64,000 nt of DNA from Fasciolopsis buskii (Eukaryota; Platyhelminthes; Trematoda; Plagiorchiida; Fasciolidae), in assembly GCA_008360955.1 (NCBI GenBank), contig LUCM01008256.1, positions 186,001-250,000 on the forward strand, given 5' to 3'. Under the pieces are notes generated by a model, which saw nothing but the letters and a program-made list of their open reading frames with translations, had not been told where the DNA came from and did no database searches. Positions 48,501 through 61,900 of this stretch are shown here, one piece after another. Numbering within the stretch: the first letter of the stretch is position 1; each line of letters opens with the position of its first letter. Position numbers and translations under genes: made by a program.

Positions 48501-48689
48501 CTAAAAAACTCAAAAGAGTAGTGATGAAGCTGGTGATAAAGCACTGGTCAAAGACATGTCTTCTGGAACGCTGTCGATGGTGGAGATGAACCTTCTATAA
48601 AAAGGGCTAAATTACAAGAAGGGTAATGCAACGACGATGGAACAATTGACCTAACTTGAACGAGCATTTTAGTCGTCTTGGTTTCCCGA
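45552..48689. other. Intergenic, no gene recognised
   Basis: No supported gene. A plus-strand frame around 48.25-48.46 kb (reading G-T-P-I-L-I-T-D-V-R-S-R-I-N) is coding-like and could be the N-terminal part of the Penelope-like element that follows. Confidence 0.5.
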
Positions 48690-50344
48690 GGAGATGAGAT
48701 CTAGTTTGGGACAATTCATGGTTCTCGCAGTGCGCCGTAATCGGGGAGACGACAGTCTCTGTGACGAGAGACGTGTCTCACATGACACACTCAAGAAGGA
48801 TGACAACATCAAAACAATGCCGACCGCCAAAAGTATATTGAAGAAATCAAAGCAGCTATTAAACGCTACTATCAACTAATGTCTACGGGATACGGATCCA
48901 ACAGTAGAACTGAAAACCAGCATCAACAAACCTTATAGAGATTGCAGGATACGCAAACGATAACCAAAGCGAAACGGTGGAGGCAGAAAGCGGATGGTTC
49001 TAACAGCGCACAATTCTGTGGCCTGTCCAAAGAAGATATTCCAGTGAGACTGGACGTTTCCTTGTCAGGAGTTCCAACATATAATTTGGTCAACAAACTA
49101 TGAAGACGCCTGGAACCTTTAACCGGAGAATTAAACGCCCAACATTTTTGGACAAAACCAGCGACATTATGGTTGAAGAGGATGATGTTGTGCTCTCGGT
49201 TGGGGTCGCAGAACTCCTTACTTTGATCGAATTAAAACTGGCGAAGAAAACGCTAGGAGAGCTCCACAAATGCCGCCCTGACAATCGATTGAAAATGTTA
49301 AATATTTTTGAAGCGATGGACTGATATTTGTGTACATACTTTTAGTTGGGCAGGATATTTATGAGCAGATTAAAAGAGTGCTTATGAAATCACCGATATC
49401 CGGATCTCTTGCGGGAACCATGAGGCAAGCCGCTGAAAATATTGCACTATCCAGAATACAATCAAAGGTTTGGATCCAATGATATTGATGATACTTTTGT
49501 CATCATCAACCTTTCCGATACCGAGAGTTCGCAGACAATCATCAATAACGTTCTCGACTAGACCCAGTTCACGGCGAAGATGGAAAATGACAAGATACTT
49601 CCTTTCCTGGACGAGCTGGTGGGAAGAACCGCCAGCGGTACTCTGAAGGCAGTAATATATCGCAGATCTGCACACACGGACCAGATATTAGGCTCCCACA
49701 ACAAACACTCCAGAATTCCCAAAATATCTTGCTAACGAACACTGTTCAACATACAAAAGCATACTGCAACACACTGGGATTGCATAAAGTGGAAGAAAAG
49801 GGTTTTTTCAGGGTACTTCAATGAAACGGCTACCCGAAAAGCTTCGTAAGAAGAACCGTCAGCGTAATGAGAAAGGAGAGGGATGAAAGAGAAAAATTCA
49901 ACAAGAAGACAGTACTCTGATAAACCTATATTCTATCTGAAATGACTCCAAAATTGCTGGAATAATAAGGCACCATGGTCGCTCACGAAACCGCTAAAAC
50001 TGTGAGAAGTCTCATTTCGAACCCCAAAGAAACCCTCAAAACGGATAACAGAAGAAATGTTATCTACCAAATCAAATGTGAGAACAGCGACAAATACTGC
50101 ATCGGGTCAAACCTGTAGAAAACTTATGGCGAAAATTCACGGACACAATCTTACCATAAGAAAACATGATCCTCTTTCACTAATATCCGTTCACAGGGAT
50201 CCGGTAGGAGATAAATTGAATGTGAACACGGTTTGCCTTGTGGACCAAGCTAACAGAAGGCACTTAAGAGAGCTACTGGAAGCTTGGCACTCATTGACAG
50301 ATTCCATGAACAGGCATATGGAATTGGATCAAAATATACAATAA
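48690..50344 (+). mobile_element. Decayed Penelope-like retroelement (reverse transcriptase and GIY-YIG remnants)
   Basis: Broken frames on the plus strand read, in order, as Penelope-like reverse transcriptase. C-G-L-S-K (about 49015-49030) stands in place of Y-G-L-P-K. It is followed by the P-T-Y-N-L region. S-P-I-S-G-S-L-A-G-T lies at about 49391-49420, and D-I-D-D-T-F-V-I-I at 49481-49507, where the catalytic Y-V-D-D should be. Next come L-P-F-L-D-E-L-V and V-I-Y-R-R-S-A-H-T-D-Q-I-L near 49600-49690, then a G-I-I-R-H-H-G step near 49960. After that N-V-I-Y-Q-I-K-C (50056-50079) matches the start of the fused GIY-YIG endonuclease. Many stops and frameshifts show it is long dead. Penelope-like elements insert by target-primed reverse transcription and are common in flukes. 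Confidence 0.8.
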
Positions 50345-53300
50345 CTAAAGAGCGAGACTTAGACGGATCAGTTGGTGTCAAATTTTTTGAGTTTGAATTA
50401 AGGGGAATCATTTCAGGATCGGAGTGCCTAACAGCTTTCCCAGAACCACATTGATGGAATTAGTAACATTGCTAAAATTAGTGTCGCCGTTAAAATTATT
50501 GTCCTGTCTAAAATTGTTAACTGTTCTAGTTCAAGGTCGAAGCCACAGAAACCTCAAGGCGGGCTTACTCTGGGACCAAGGTCAAATCTGGGGCAGCGTT
50601 AATATAAGTACAACTGAATGGAGCCACCATTGCCAGTGCAGTGACGGTGTCGCCTCCGCTGGGGATCAAAAGTTCGCAATCTAGTGAATTAGCTCAGAGC
50701 TCACAAAACGTTGAACATTGTCAAACTGAGCTGCAAAACACTTTAATATCCCAAATCATTGAAATTGATGTCTGTTTTGAGATCTCTCTTCAGGTTAGGC
50801 TCATTTTGTTCAAGCTATATTTGCCCGGCTCTTGCTCTGTTTGTGCCTTTCTTGATGGATTTATTAGGAAAGAGTCATGCCTGATGAGCTTGAGTTTGCG
50901 CTGATCTGTCAGTGGGTCCCGGGAGCTGTTTTGCTGGTTGTGTTGGCTGGTTTCAAAAGATCTAACCAGAGTCAGACAACGAATCAGTGATGAAGTGCAT
51001 TACACTTATTGCACTACATCACTGAATTGAGCCACAAGAACGTAGTTATGAGGTCCGACATCGTTTACACTAAACAGCTGCTGACATTTTCGGACCAGAT
51101 AACGTGTTGCGCTTGTGCCAACCAACCTTTTTAGCATACACACCAGGAGACGCTGGTGATAAAGGCTGCGTTAATTTTGTGTCACCATGCGTATCGTAGT
51201 CCAAATATAAAAACTATATTGGTAAAATAGTTATTCGATAATGATTGGTGCCGATTGCTTATGGCAATTAATAAAGTGTACGTCAGATAATTATTGGATA
51301 TGGTTCTCCCATCTTGGCTGTGGAATTTCTGCACTGAAAATGTACATTTGGTTCGCAATCGCTCCGAACACGTTTTCGCCTAAGAACATGGTCTGATTTT
51401 CGGTTACGGCCTAATAAATATGGAGTTATCAGAACCAAAAGGTTTTCAGGTTGCAAGCAGATTAGTGCCAAATGTAACCTGACTTATGAAATGCTTGACA
51501 TCTAAAAACAGCATGACAGAGAAATTTTGAGCTAAACTATTCGATTCCCCAATGCTTGTTGCACTTCCCAGTTTAGCTTTCAGTTTTTAAACTTACCATG
51601 GGGGTCTTATCCACGATAACCAAGACGTCAGTTTATTTCCAACTTTTCCAGTGAAACTCAACCTCCCTATTCGAGATTCCCTACGCAGTTTCTTAAATGC
51701 TACAGATTCTCTTTCTCATTAGTACTTCTAGCATAGGGATGGATGGATAAAAGTTCCGCGGAAGCAAACGACCGCTTTCGCGATTACTGTGGCCTATCAG
51801 CCTTTGTCTACCCGATATTCTCCTGTACAACCATCCCTACATCATTACACTCCTTTCTTAGTTTCCTACTAGAATCTCATTCAGATCGATAGCAGCGGGA
51901 ATGGATGACAAGTCCATTTATCATACCATCGCGCTCCTAACGATTCGAATAAGATTCTAATGAGTTCCAGGTTCTGTCCGAAATTCACCGTAAACAGCTT
52001 CATGGAACTTAAGAAGAATCAAAACGGTCAAGATCAACTGTTGGATATTTGTGGGTATTGGATGAGAAATTCAAGGAAGGAGGCAGTGCCAATCTGTACT
52101 TTGAAACTTGCTGACAACTCTGAGGTGCTGGCATCAGAACCAGTTTAAGAACAAGTCGGTTTCAAGGGTTTGCGAACGTTAACAATTGGTGTGAGCACAT
52201 TTTGCACACAGATCACAATACCTTGGGCACTGAGGAATTCCTCATCGCTGATAATTCACTGATCACTGATAGGAGCCTTTGTGACTGTACTGTTTAGGTT
52301 ATAAAGCAGGTGACTACTCCTGATGAACCAAAATTCCTTTTCCCATTGTTAATCTATGAAGGGATACTACAGCTGTGTCATCCTTTTTAAAGATAATCAG
52401 AGTTATATACCTATAAACATGCACGGACACACACCTAACCTAAGACCAGACTTATGTCAATGAAAAGAGGTTCCGTAATTTTCCTGGCTATTGATATAGA
52501 ACGTATCACTGTGCCAGAGCTGTAAATGTCAATAATTCGTCAAGCATCCAGTTGACTTCTAGCTAAACATTTTCTTAAAGCTATGAAATGACAGTTAAAT
52601 CATGTGACAATTGATAAACTACCCTATGGAGTCGGCATGCGGAAATGTTCAGTCATGCGATTTTGCTGTGTTTTGCGTGATTTTGTCGGCAAATCAAAAG
52701 TCCAGAATATACCCCAAAACTCGAATTTCGCAGCACATTTCACCATTAACTTTTCTTCTGCCCACATACTAATATGTGCTATCAGGATGCAAACACTAAA
52801 GGGATGAAACACCTCTGCATCGTCTTGCAACTGATATTTTGCTAGCCACCCCAGTAAGGGTCGAATTAATATGTTCACCCGAATGATTTAGTCTCTTCCT
52901 GAAAATTCACTGTCGTATGGAGTATTCTGTATCAAATTTCTTGAGGGTGTTTGCCACAGAGTCACATTTTACTGTGGGACCAAACACTTTACAGCATACT
53001 TTGAATCTGATGTATATAAACTTACAATAGTAGTAGCCGTTAAATGGTAGCATCCATTGTCCTGGACGACGGTCAAAAGAGATGGGACGAAACGTCAATG
53101 ATTAACTTAACCGATAAACCGGGCAAAAGGAGAGTATGGTAAAGTCCGATAGTATCATCGGGCCGGTCTAATCAGCGGACTAATGGATCATTGAGTGTTG
53201 GTAACAGAAAAGCCATAAAGGCGCTTTGTTTTGGTCCAGTAATCGAATGCGTGTAGGTGGAGCTTTTCTTTTTACTCAGGCTACTGGGAACCGACGCTAG

Positions 53301-53939
53301 CAAACGAATGGTCTAATTGCTTGAAGATTCTTGGATGAAATAAAGCGGACATTTATCCTTTTGGCCTTTTAAAACAAAACGTCATCCTAATTTAGATATT
53401 TCCCAGTTGAAACGAATGTAGTAATTGCTTGGGATTGTGCAGATTACGGCAATGCCTACTAATAGAGAATGTATGGGAGAAATTCCATTCACTGTTCCAA
53501 TCGTTGCATGTAAATAGCCGAAACACAGTTTGGGCTTACGGCCAGCATACGCCGGAGAACTGATTTTCGTCAGAGTTGACCCCTTTTGCATAACCTTTCC
53601 AATTTTTTCATTAAGTTGGGTATGTAAATAGACCTATCCCTATATAACTGTAATGCTGTTGATATTTCTCACGTGGGACTTAATTTAACTTGGAATATGC
53701 GGACGCAATTCCATCACTGAGTGAAGACACAAGTAAGTTTTAAGATTTTCTTGGTCGTCTGAACAGTTATGTTTGGAATGCGTTTTGCACCTTCAAATTG
53801 TAGAATTGTGTTGCAATCATGTTCTTGCCAAGGAGCAAGTGGATGAGGTGGGCACATATAGTTATTTAAATAGTCTTATCTCACCGGGTGGTTGTACATG
53901 CGACGAAATGTCCTCGCGCATACAGGTTTGACTGATATT
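50345..53939. other. Intergenic, no gene recognised
   Basis: The first part may be the 3' end of the Penelope-like element. Beyond it there are only short frames without domains. No RNA gene is seen. Confidence 0.5.
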
Positions 53940-54590
53940 TGCTGGTTCGAGGCATCCGTATTGTCGTAGTGAGATCCGGTTCTTAATCAGATATCGAGCG
54001 CAAGCAGCAGCAATATGGTCAGTATTACAGTGGGGCTGGGAAACATGGCCGTTGAGAGCAGAAGATATGCGAAGACCCTAGGTGTTTGAATATGGCATTG
54101 GTAGAATATGGTGGAAGACATTTCGAGTAACTCAGAAGTTGGGCATAAGGTACTGGGTCCCATGGTCCAGTTTTTAAACCATGCACTCAGTCAGAATGGG
54201 TTAAAAAAAAGTGGGACATGTTTTGCGCATGCCCACTGGACGACTTCGTCGTACATTGTTCTTTGCGGCAGACAATGTTTAGAAATTGGTTATAGGTGGC
54301 CAGGTTATGAGGTTGAAAAAGCAGAAAATCTTAACCAGTGGATTGGTCTGTATATGTTTAGCCTTCAACTCTTTATCTCTAATCATTTTACTTCGTTTAT
54401 TAATGAAACGAGTTTACAATATTTCTCAGGAGGGGGGCCGCGGCCAACAGAAGATCACCAAACGGGAGATTTGACTGACGGTTAGACTACGGGATTGCGG
54501 CCCAAGACCACATCTAAGGAATAACTTAATACGATGGGTGTTAGGTTCATTGTGGCAGATGGCAAAGTTGTTACATTCGAAACGTTTCAT
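53940..54590 (+). mobile_element. Decayed 3' end of RTE-type LINE reverse transcriptase
   Basis: Plus-strand broken frames match the C-terminal tail of RTE-like non-LTR proteins of flukes. A remnant of the G-W-E-T-W-P-L-R-A-E-D-M-R-R-L type region (54036-54080) is followed by S-N-S-E-V-G-H-K-V-L-G-P (about 54129-54164). Next is the L-x-W-x-G-H-V-L-R-M-P-type stretch (54200-54240), then a W-G-P-R-D-like region (about 54490-54520) and a D-M-A-x-x-like region near 54555. Several frameshifts and stops show decay. The 5' part of the element is not recognisable upstream. Confidence 0.65.
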
Positions 54591-57500
54591 CTTTACGGTT
54601 TCTAAAATTGCTATTTTGCAATAAATCTTTCACTATTCTTGTTTCTGTCTTCTGTAGGAACAGATGGTGATGTGAGGAAGGAACCCAAAACAAAGTGCGT
54701 TAGTGTACAGTTAATGGTTGTACAAACTGATCTGAACTGAACTGTTTTGAAACATTTTGCTTTTTACCGGAATGTTGCTATATTTGCATAAAAACAAGCC
54801 CAGAAGAGTTGAACTGTATTGGGATTACGTTGAAAATCGATGATTCTTGTGCCATATTCACAATCAGTGTTATAGTATTGCAGCTTGTCATAAGTGTGCG
54901 CGGTTTGATGTTATCCTGGTTACTTCTGGTAACTTCTCTCATGGCGCAATTATAATCAGCTTTTTCTGGGCCCCATTTTATTTGCGAATTTAGCCTCAGT
55001 AATTTGTACACAAAACATCGCGATAGTGACATTGTCAGTAGGCAACAATAAACGGAATTTTCAAAAAACAGCACTACGTACTTATTCACCAAATACCAAA
55101 TAAGTAAACATCTTCAGTGCAAACTTTCCTTCCATCATTAAGATTTCTGGCGAGATATAGCACTAACAAAATCCTCTATACGGATAGATGCAGAAAAAAT
55201 CGGAATGTTGAGTTGTTTGGGGAGTGCGACGTGCATGCGGACTGGTCAATGGAGACTATCGTTTGTCCCAACATGACATACAAATATTGTTATAAAAATT
55301 GGTTTTTAGCCATTAAATCAAATGACCGCCATGTGCTAAGCAAACGAGAACGTGGCAGGGAGCAGAAGTTTGATAAATGACCTGGAAGAGTCCGGTGCAA
55401 GCATGGCCCACCTGTCGTCATCCAACAAGAGATTTACAATTTGATCGTGTGCCAAATTCATCGATTACTCATACATATAGACAAACATTCTTAGAGTTGT
55501 TAACTGATGTGGCTGCAAATCGACAATTCTTTTGATCCATTTCCAATCATATTTTATGTTATGCATCGGCATGAGCATGAATAACTGAAAACGAGCTTGT
55601 TCGTCATGTTATGTTGTTTTCAATAGTGGTGTTGCTCAAACGTCTCTACATTTTACCAGGAGTAATGTGTTCGAGAGAAGGAGAAGTGTTTGCGTATTAT
55701 GGACCTAGGTTATAGAGGATGCAGTGAATAGAGTTCTTAGATGCTCACGGTCCATTGATGAAGTTGGACCACGTTCTTATGCTTGCTTGACAGTTCGATC
55801 CATAGTCATGTGTTTTTGGTTACTTTTTTCATGGATAAGAAAATACGCTTCATCTTAGTCATACTGCCATGTTTACGCGCATGTTCCTTTTCATGATGAA
55901 TGTATTTGGAAAACGTGCACCAATGTTCTACTCTGTTGGTGAAACAGAATGATTTTCGAAAAACAAATGTCGAAAAATTGGCTTGAAAGGTAATTCAGGA
56001 CAACTACATCAGTGAGCCCAGGTTCAGCAATACAAAAGTAGTCGCTCTCTACCCTAATTGCTTTTCTTGAGAAAGAAACATTTTCAAGGACACATCCGCC
56101 AGGCTAAACCTGATACGCATGGCCGAAAGAGCAAAAGTTTCAAAAATTCAAATGGGTTTTAGATAAACAGATTGCAATGGATTACGATGCACTGAGCAGA
56201 AGAAAATTTGGAAAAAACATTTTGCAGAATAATTTGTGATTATGTCAACCAATACACAATAACAATGTCTGTACGATTGAAGGGAAATACGAGGGATAAG
56301 GAGCATGGTCAAAACCTTGAGCAACCTCCTATCTGACTTTAACAAGAGTGGAAAAAATATTGACGAAATAGGTAAGGCTTTCGTGTGTATTATTAAAGGC
56401 GAAAACGGGAAATCGTAGGGTGATAAGTTATTTTCAAATAGTGAACGTCATTCTGAGAATGCCTTAAAATTATTTTCGACTTGCTACTCTTCGTGTAGCC
56501 CCAAAAGGTAATAACACCGTCTCCGAGTTTCGTTCGGCAACTTTCTTCATCCTTTCCAGAGCAAATGGATTCATTTACCTGAACAACTGAGTCGTTAGCA
56601 GGACATCTTTGATCCATGATTAATGGGAATATCGGATCCCCGGATTGCTAGATTTCTTCTCTTAAGTGTAATTAAGGAAAACCTTGCAGTTTGACAAGCG
56701 GCAATTAGGAGCTTTTTAAGTTTTCAGTACGTTAGGACACACTGGCTGCTGACAGTACAGCCAAGATAGCGCGATTCTTGAATTCCCAGTATTTCACGCC
56801 CAGTGCGAACTGACCAGTACATCCCTAGGATTGGGGCTTATGTTAGTGATTAGTTGCAGAGCACAACGGAGGTGACTAATTATAACTTGGCCATTCGACA
56901 AGCGGGTTTTCAGTTCAACTTTTAGAATCAAAGGGTTATTAGCTACTAGATTTGCCAATTTTATATCGATTTGTATGTCAATGCTCCTGTTCGTGTATTT
57001 TTTTGTGATGTAGCTGGAGCAATCGTATATCAGTCGCAGCTGGTCACATTCAGTAGTGTCGTCCAACGCGTGGTCAGTTATTATGTTGTTTCCTCTCACG
57101 AGAAGGTGGTGCAGTGGGAATACCAGATATCCCTGCCGCATCCCGTTGCTTTGATGTAAGTGCAGTGTTTCCCAGTTACGAGAACCTTGGTGCATAGCCT
57201 CTCTCGCTGCACCCCGAAAATCAGGTCCAAGAGATTTTCCTTATCTCCAACTACTTTTTGTCCCTTGACCAGCTGGTGAGCAGAAATCAGACAAGGCCGA
57301 TTTGGATTATCTGAGGCTTTTTTGCTGGTTACCATCTTTTCCCTTCACGCTATACTCTTCAAACCTTAGCTGAAAGCTGGTTTGTCCATTTTTTCAACTG
57401 ACTTAATAAACACGATTGCTTTTATCTTGCTATTAGTTCGAATCCTTTGCTCTCACAAGGCCGAACTTCAGCCCGTTAAAATGAAAATTCAAGTTATCTA

Positions 57501-58180
57501 ATTTGCGAATTCGTTTCTGACTGCCTCAAAAGTCCTCAACCGGTACGGAATCCCAATGGAAAGCAAGAATTCTTTTTAACCTCTTTGTCACAAAACTACT
57601 TTATTTTTTTCGTTTCATGTTTCTTGAAACTAACTATATAGTGATTGTCTTGGAGAAGATGGTTGATCTTTTCCATCCACTCACGGAATACCAATCGGAC
57701 GAGTTTTCTATCCTATTTAACAGTGACGAAACCAGTACACTTTTGACACAATAAGAATCATCCGATTCAAACTGTGAATGGTACTCTTTGTGAACTGGTG
57801 TACAAAAAAACAGTTCCTAATCGGAATCATTCTATTATAATTAATACTTTCAGAAAGGTTATTCAAGATTGTCGAAATGTCAGCAAGTTTCACTTTTAAC
57901 GGACAACTTCGGGTTTTGACAATTAATTTCAATGTCCCAACACAACCTTGATAGTTCGCAAGTGGCATGCGGTGTGGTAATTTTTATTTTTTAATGTCGT
58001 TTTATTCATCGCTTCGTTGTTTAGATAGTTTATTACTGGCTTGCAAATTTTAGAAATTCACGTCATCCAATTTTGCAGTCTCTTCTGACTAAGTGTTTTT
58101 GGAACTAACCAGATTGAATAAAACATATTTCACTAAAAATGGTTTGATACACCGCTAAGTTTGCTTAGCATACAAAACTC
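54591..58180. other. Intergenic, no gene recognised
   Basis: Frames at 55117-55380 (plus) and 56794-57335 (minus) are moderately long, but no domain can be assigned. The latter might be part of an old LINE endonuclease region, which is not supported well enough to call. Confidence 0.5.
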
Positions 58181-58480
58181 CTAGTTAACCTTTGCACTCA
58201 AACACCCATTTGCCAGTTTGTCGCTCGAACTTCGGCAAACCGAGTGACGACTGGTCAGCCACCCGGTACAAAAGAGCCTTGCATACATCAACCTGATCTG
58301 TATTTGTAGGGATCGGAACAAATTTGATTCGGAGTTGCATTCTGACCGTGTTGGACAACTGGAATACTGCTTCTCAAACGAAATAACTTCGTCAGTTTGA
58401 GGATCCACCGAAATCGGATAAATTATGTCTCCGCAACTTTTGCGTAATTTGGATTTCAGCCTGCGCAAATTACAAGATTA
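58181..58480 (-). pseudogene. Frameshifted coding-like segment, unidentified
   Basis: On the minus strand one frame (to about 58340) reads S-C-G-D-I-I-Y-P-I-S-V-D-P-Q-T-D-E-V-I-S. A second frame takes over (V-R-M-Q-L-R-I-K-F-V-P-I-P-T-N and on to K-W-V-F-E-C-K-G) up to a gttaac donor-like site at about 58185. Both halves look protein-coding. An acceptor-like tttgcgcag lies just upstream (near 58461). A one-exon gene remnant with one frameshift is likely. The family is not recognised. Confidence 0.3.
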
Positions 58481-58844
58481 CTCAAATCAGAATGGTCCAG
58501 CCAAATAAAGAGTGATAAGCTTTTGGCAGCACCATTTGTGTTCTCATTTATTTGTCATCGGTCTAAACCGGAATAGGCCACAAAATTAAATCCTCTCATG
58601 ACGGCGTATCATTTGAGAGATTTGGTAGAAAGTTATACAGTGTGAAGCTAACAGAAAAAAGAAAAATTTACCATTTATCATACACTAACTTAAAGAATGG
58701 TTTCTAAAGTGATGCCTGAGAGAAATTAAATAGGAAAGCAAAAATAGTTCCGTTAAAACAGCGCACCGTGTGGTATAACCATTCCAGTGGCCATTTCCTC
58801 TTTGCCGGGAATCATGAGCAATGAATATCCACCGAGCCCAAACT
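58481..58844. other. Intergenic, no gene recognised
   Basis: AT-rich; probably includes the body of the tRNA-derived repeat whose head lies just downstream on the minus strand. Confidence 0.45.
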
Positions 58845-58912
58845 GCCACGCGAACCCGGGAAAAGCAATTTTAAGTCGAATGTCTTAGCCACTGCGCTAC
58901 CGGGTAAGCACT
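58845..58912 (-). repeat. tRNA-derived SINE-like head
   Basis: The minus strand shows an A box (tagcgcagtggc, about 58888-58900) and a B box (gggttcgcg, about 58848-58857) at tRNA-like spacing. The region between them does not form a good cloverleaf, so a SINE head is favoured over a tRNA gene. Confidence 0.45.
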
Positions 58913-61900
58913 GAATGTCTTTGTCCAAATTGACCACAGCATTTCCCACCTATCCGTCACTCCGTCGCTGATTTGTACGGCCACGCGCGGCTTGAGGACA
59001 GCAGTATTCCCTTAGGCTTTTGAAATCTCTATTTCTTGGGATTTTAAGCGCTAGTTGGTAGCAGCATCTTTTCCTTTTTGGCACTAGCATTTTGTGCTCG
59101 GTGTTAAATCCGACGTCAACAGTCTAAGGCGGCATAACTTCGTATCTTAAGCACGACTGAAGCTGTCGCGATTCGAATTTACAATCCTCCATTTTGCCTT
59201 CAAAATCAATTTGTGCTTACAGTTCAACTTTCCTGGTCCAACTTCCACCCCTAATTCAAACGTTTGAATAGACAATAATCCAAAAAACACGTTCTTCCGT
59301 TTGAGGTCCTTGTACGGAACGAGCTCAATCCCTATCATATTTTTAATTTAACTAATCCGGTTCCCTAGAATTTTCCCAGCATATTGTAACTGAATGACAT
59401 CTGTAAAAGTGACTAAAAAGAACTTGTTTGTCAACTTGTTTTCATCGCAATATCCAGTGTTCAAATGTTACAGTGGTCCGCGGCGCTGTAATTGGTTCTT
59501 ATGTTATCGGTCCTTGAGGTTACTTGACTTCCCGGATATCTGGCCAAGTTTGTCTTCTTTGGGCAGCTGTATTTTGTCCTACGTTGGAAGTCGGATAGAT
59601 TAGTTTTATCTTACATACTTGAAGGAAGGGTTCAAACAGATTTGTGTCGTCATTTTTTATCAACTTACTCATGAGCAAATGTTTTTATCCCGAGGTTGTA
59701 TCAGCAAGTGAATTCAAATTACTGATGGCGAATCAACAGAGTTTGTCATGAAATTGTTTCACTTGAATACCCAGTTTCTGCGGCTTTGTGAGGCACCTGA
59801 AGTTTTACACCGGGCTCAAGGTGAAATATTAAACCAATAACTAGTTTTTACAAGTAAACTTTTAAAAAGCATGGATCCAATTCAGTATGGTTTCCAAATG
59901 TGTATGTAAAGGAAGCGACAGATTAATTCCACAAGCATGGGCGTTTGATTACGGCTTGGTAGACCTAGCAGATTTTATTCTCTACATCCTGTCCATTGAA
60001 TTCTAAATATTTTTGGCATGTACAGCACATGCACGCTTATTTCATCTTGCCCCCTTTCAGCCAGCTACCTCTCAGGCTGCCGAGTAGCGTGCTGTTCAAT
60101 TTTATTTCAAACGAACTTATGCATCACTAAGCTGTTTCAACAGACCAGTGGAAAAATGTAAAAACACTGTCTAGCTTTTCCCCCTGACTGGCTAATACCC
60201 GTCCTACTAGCCATTTACTAGTCCCAATACCAGAAGCGGAACTTGTGCGGTGGAAATATAGGAGATGAACAACTCAGCAAGCATTGTGGGACAGCTAAAG
60301 ACGGACCGCATGGTAGCTAAGGTATTCGGGTTTGCAGCAGTCGAAACTAACCAATACCTAACCTTGTAGGTCCCACTTACTTCTTATTTGTCTGGTTATC
60401 TAAATATTTCGAGGGCGAACCTACGATCGGCAAATTTTACAGGCTTAGCAAATTATTTATGCGTAAAAATTTTGAATATCGTTGTCTCATGCAAACAGGT
60501 CTACTTCAAAAACTCTCAGTGATCTGCTCGAATCAGCTTTCTGCAACCTCAGATAGTATTACCAGCCGTGATTTTAATGGAATTCCTAGGTTTGGAAGTA
60601 AAATGTCCAATTTCTACAAATGAACACCATTTCTGTTCACTTAACAAAGTGCACAGTTTAATTGGACAGTTATGCAGTACAAATAAACTCTAGATTTCTT
60701 CGTCTACTTCGATAGGTAAAAAATGATGCTTTTTTCCCCAAACTCTACCCTCGTATCTCTTTTTCTTCTCCTCCATTTCCGACTAATGCACCTGTCAGCA
60801 GTTAGTAGTGTACTTTTGTTCCATCGAAAACTAGCATTCAATTAGTTTTTGGTAACTGAATTGAAAGCGGGTCATTCCGAAGGCCATTAAAGTTTCGTAG
60901 GCTGAGAGGAAGATATTCTGGCTCCAATTTTCAGCCCATTAACAACTAGCGGAATTCCTTTATGCCAACCTTGACGGCCGTGACTTAAATGCACGAATAA
61001 AACAATAAGTTGACAGTGCACAGATAGTGCAGATTGACGTCATCGCACTTATTGTTTGCCCATTTTTTCCTCGGTTAGATTATACAGGTAATGTAGGTGT
61101 AGGTCATTTTTATTCATTCCTAAAATCTAAACTGAAGTAGATTAATATTCTCGAATTAGACCTGGTGAATCTGCAGCTGACTGAATGTTTCCCGTGCTGA
61201 TTTTTATATACGGTACATAAATAATAAAAGCAATTGCATAATAAGATATACACACAAACTCGTTTGAATATTTTCGTCAGTTAACTATTCTCAACTAAAG
61301 CCTTCCGATCCGAAGGCCCATTTAGTTGGTTCCCTCTTCAATTTGACAGGTCACACATTATACGGTTTCGCTTTATTATTCACATGATAGAAAACAGATT
61401 ACTAGAACATTTTTGCAATTGTTTTCGTTATACGTATGTGTACAGTTTACATTTTTTAACGTCTTTTTCCGAGCATTCTCTGGCTTGATCAAAATAGTAA
61501 AAACAACCATCTTTTCTTCGTAACTTTTTGACAAATCCAGAAGATGCCCATTTTTCAACTTGTTCCGTTTGAAGCAACTAGATTAGGGAAAAACAAGGGA
61601 GAGAAAAGTTACTGAAATTTCATTTGCCCGAACCCACATTGTACTCAATTTCATCCCGATATCCAGCTATTTGATATCGATATGCATTCTCGACCTCGGA
61701 AGTCCAGTGTAACGCTCGGCGCATAGTTCGCGGTTGCTTTAAGCAACCCACAGTCATTGATTGACGAAGTATAGTCAAACCAAGTTAAATCAGACAATCA
61801 GAGCTACAATAAAACAACCAAAATTATTGCAACAATCAAAAGATTAACTAGATAATTGAAAAAATAATAACAGAGCGATTATTCAATGTGCTTTTCTGTC

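Noticed and set aside
50870..50910. ctgatgag string as a plus-strand hammerhead core
   Set aside because: No GAAA partner or paired arms follow.
55117..55380. Possible Copia RNase H-like remnant (reading E-C-D-V-H-A-D-W)
   Set aside because: Similarity is limited to a few residues, with no integrase or RT nearby and no LTRs.
56794..57335. Long minus-strand frames, possibly LINE endonuclease
   Set aside because: A single L-L-D-L-I-F-like phrase is too weak; both strands are open here.
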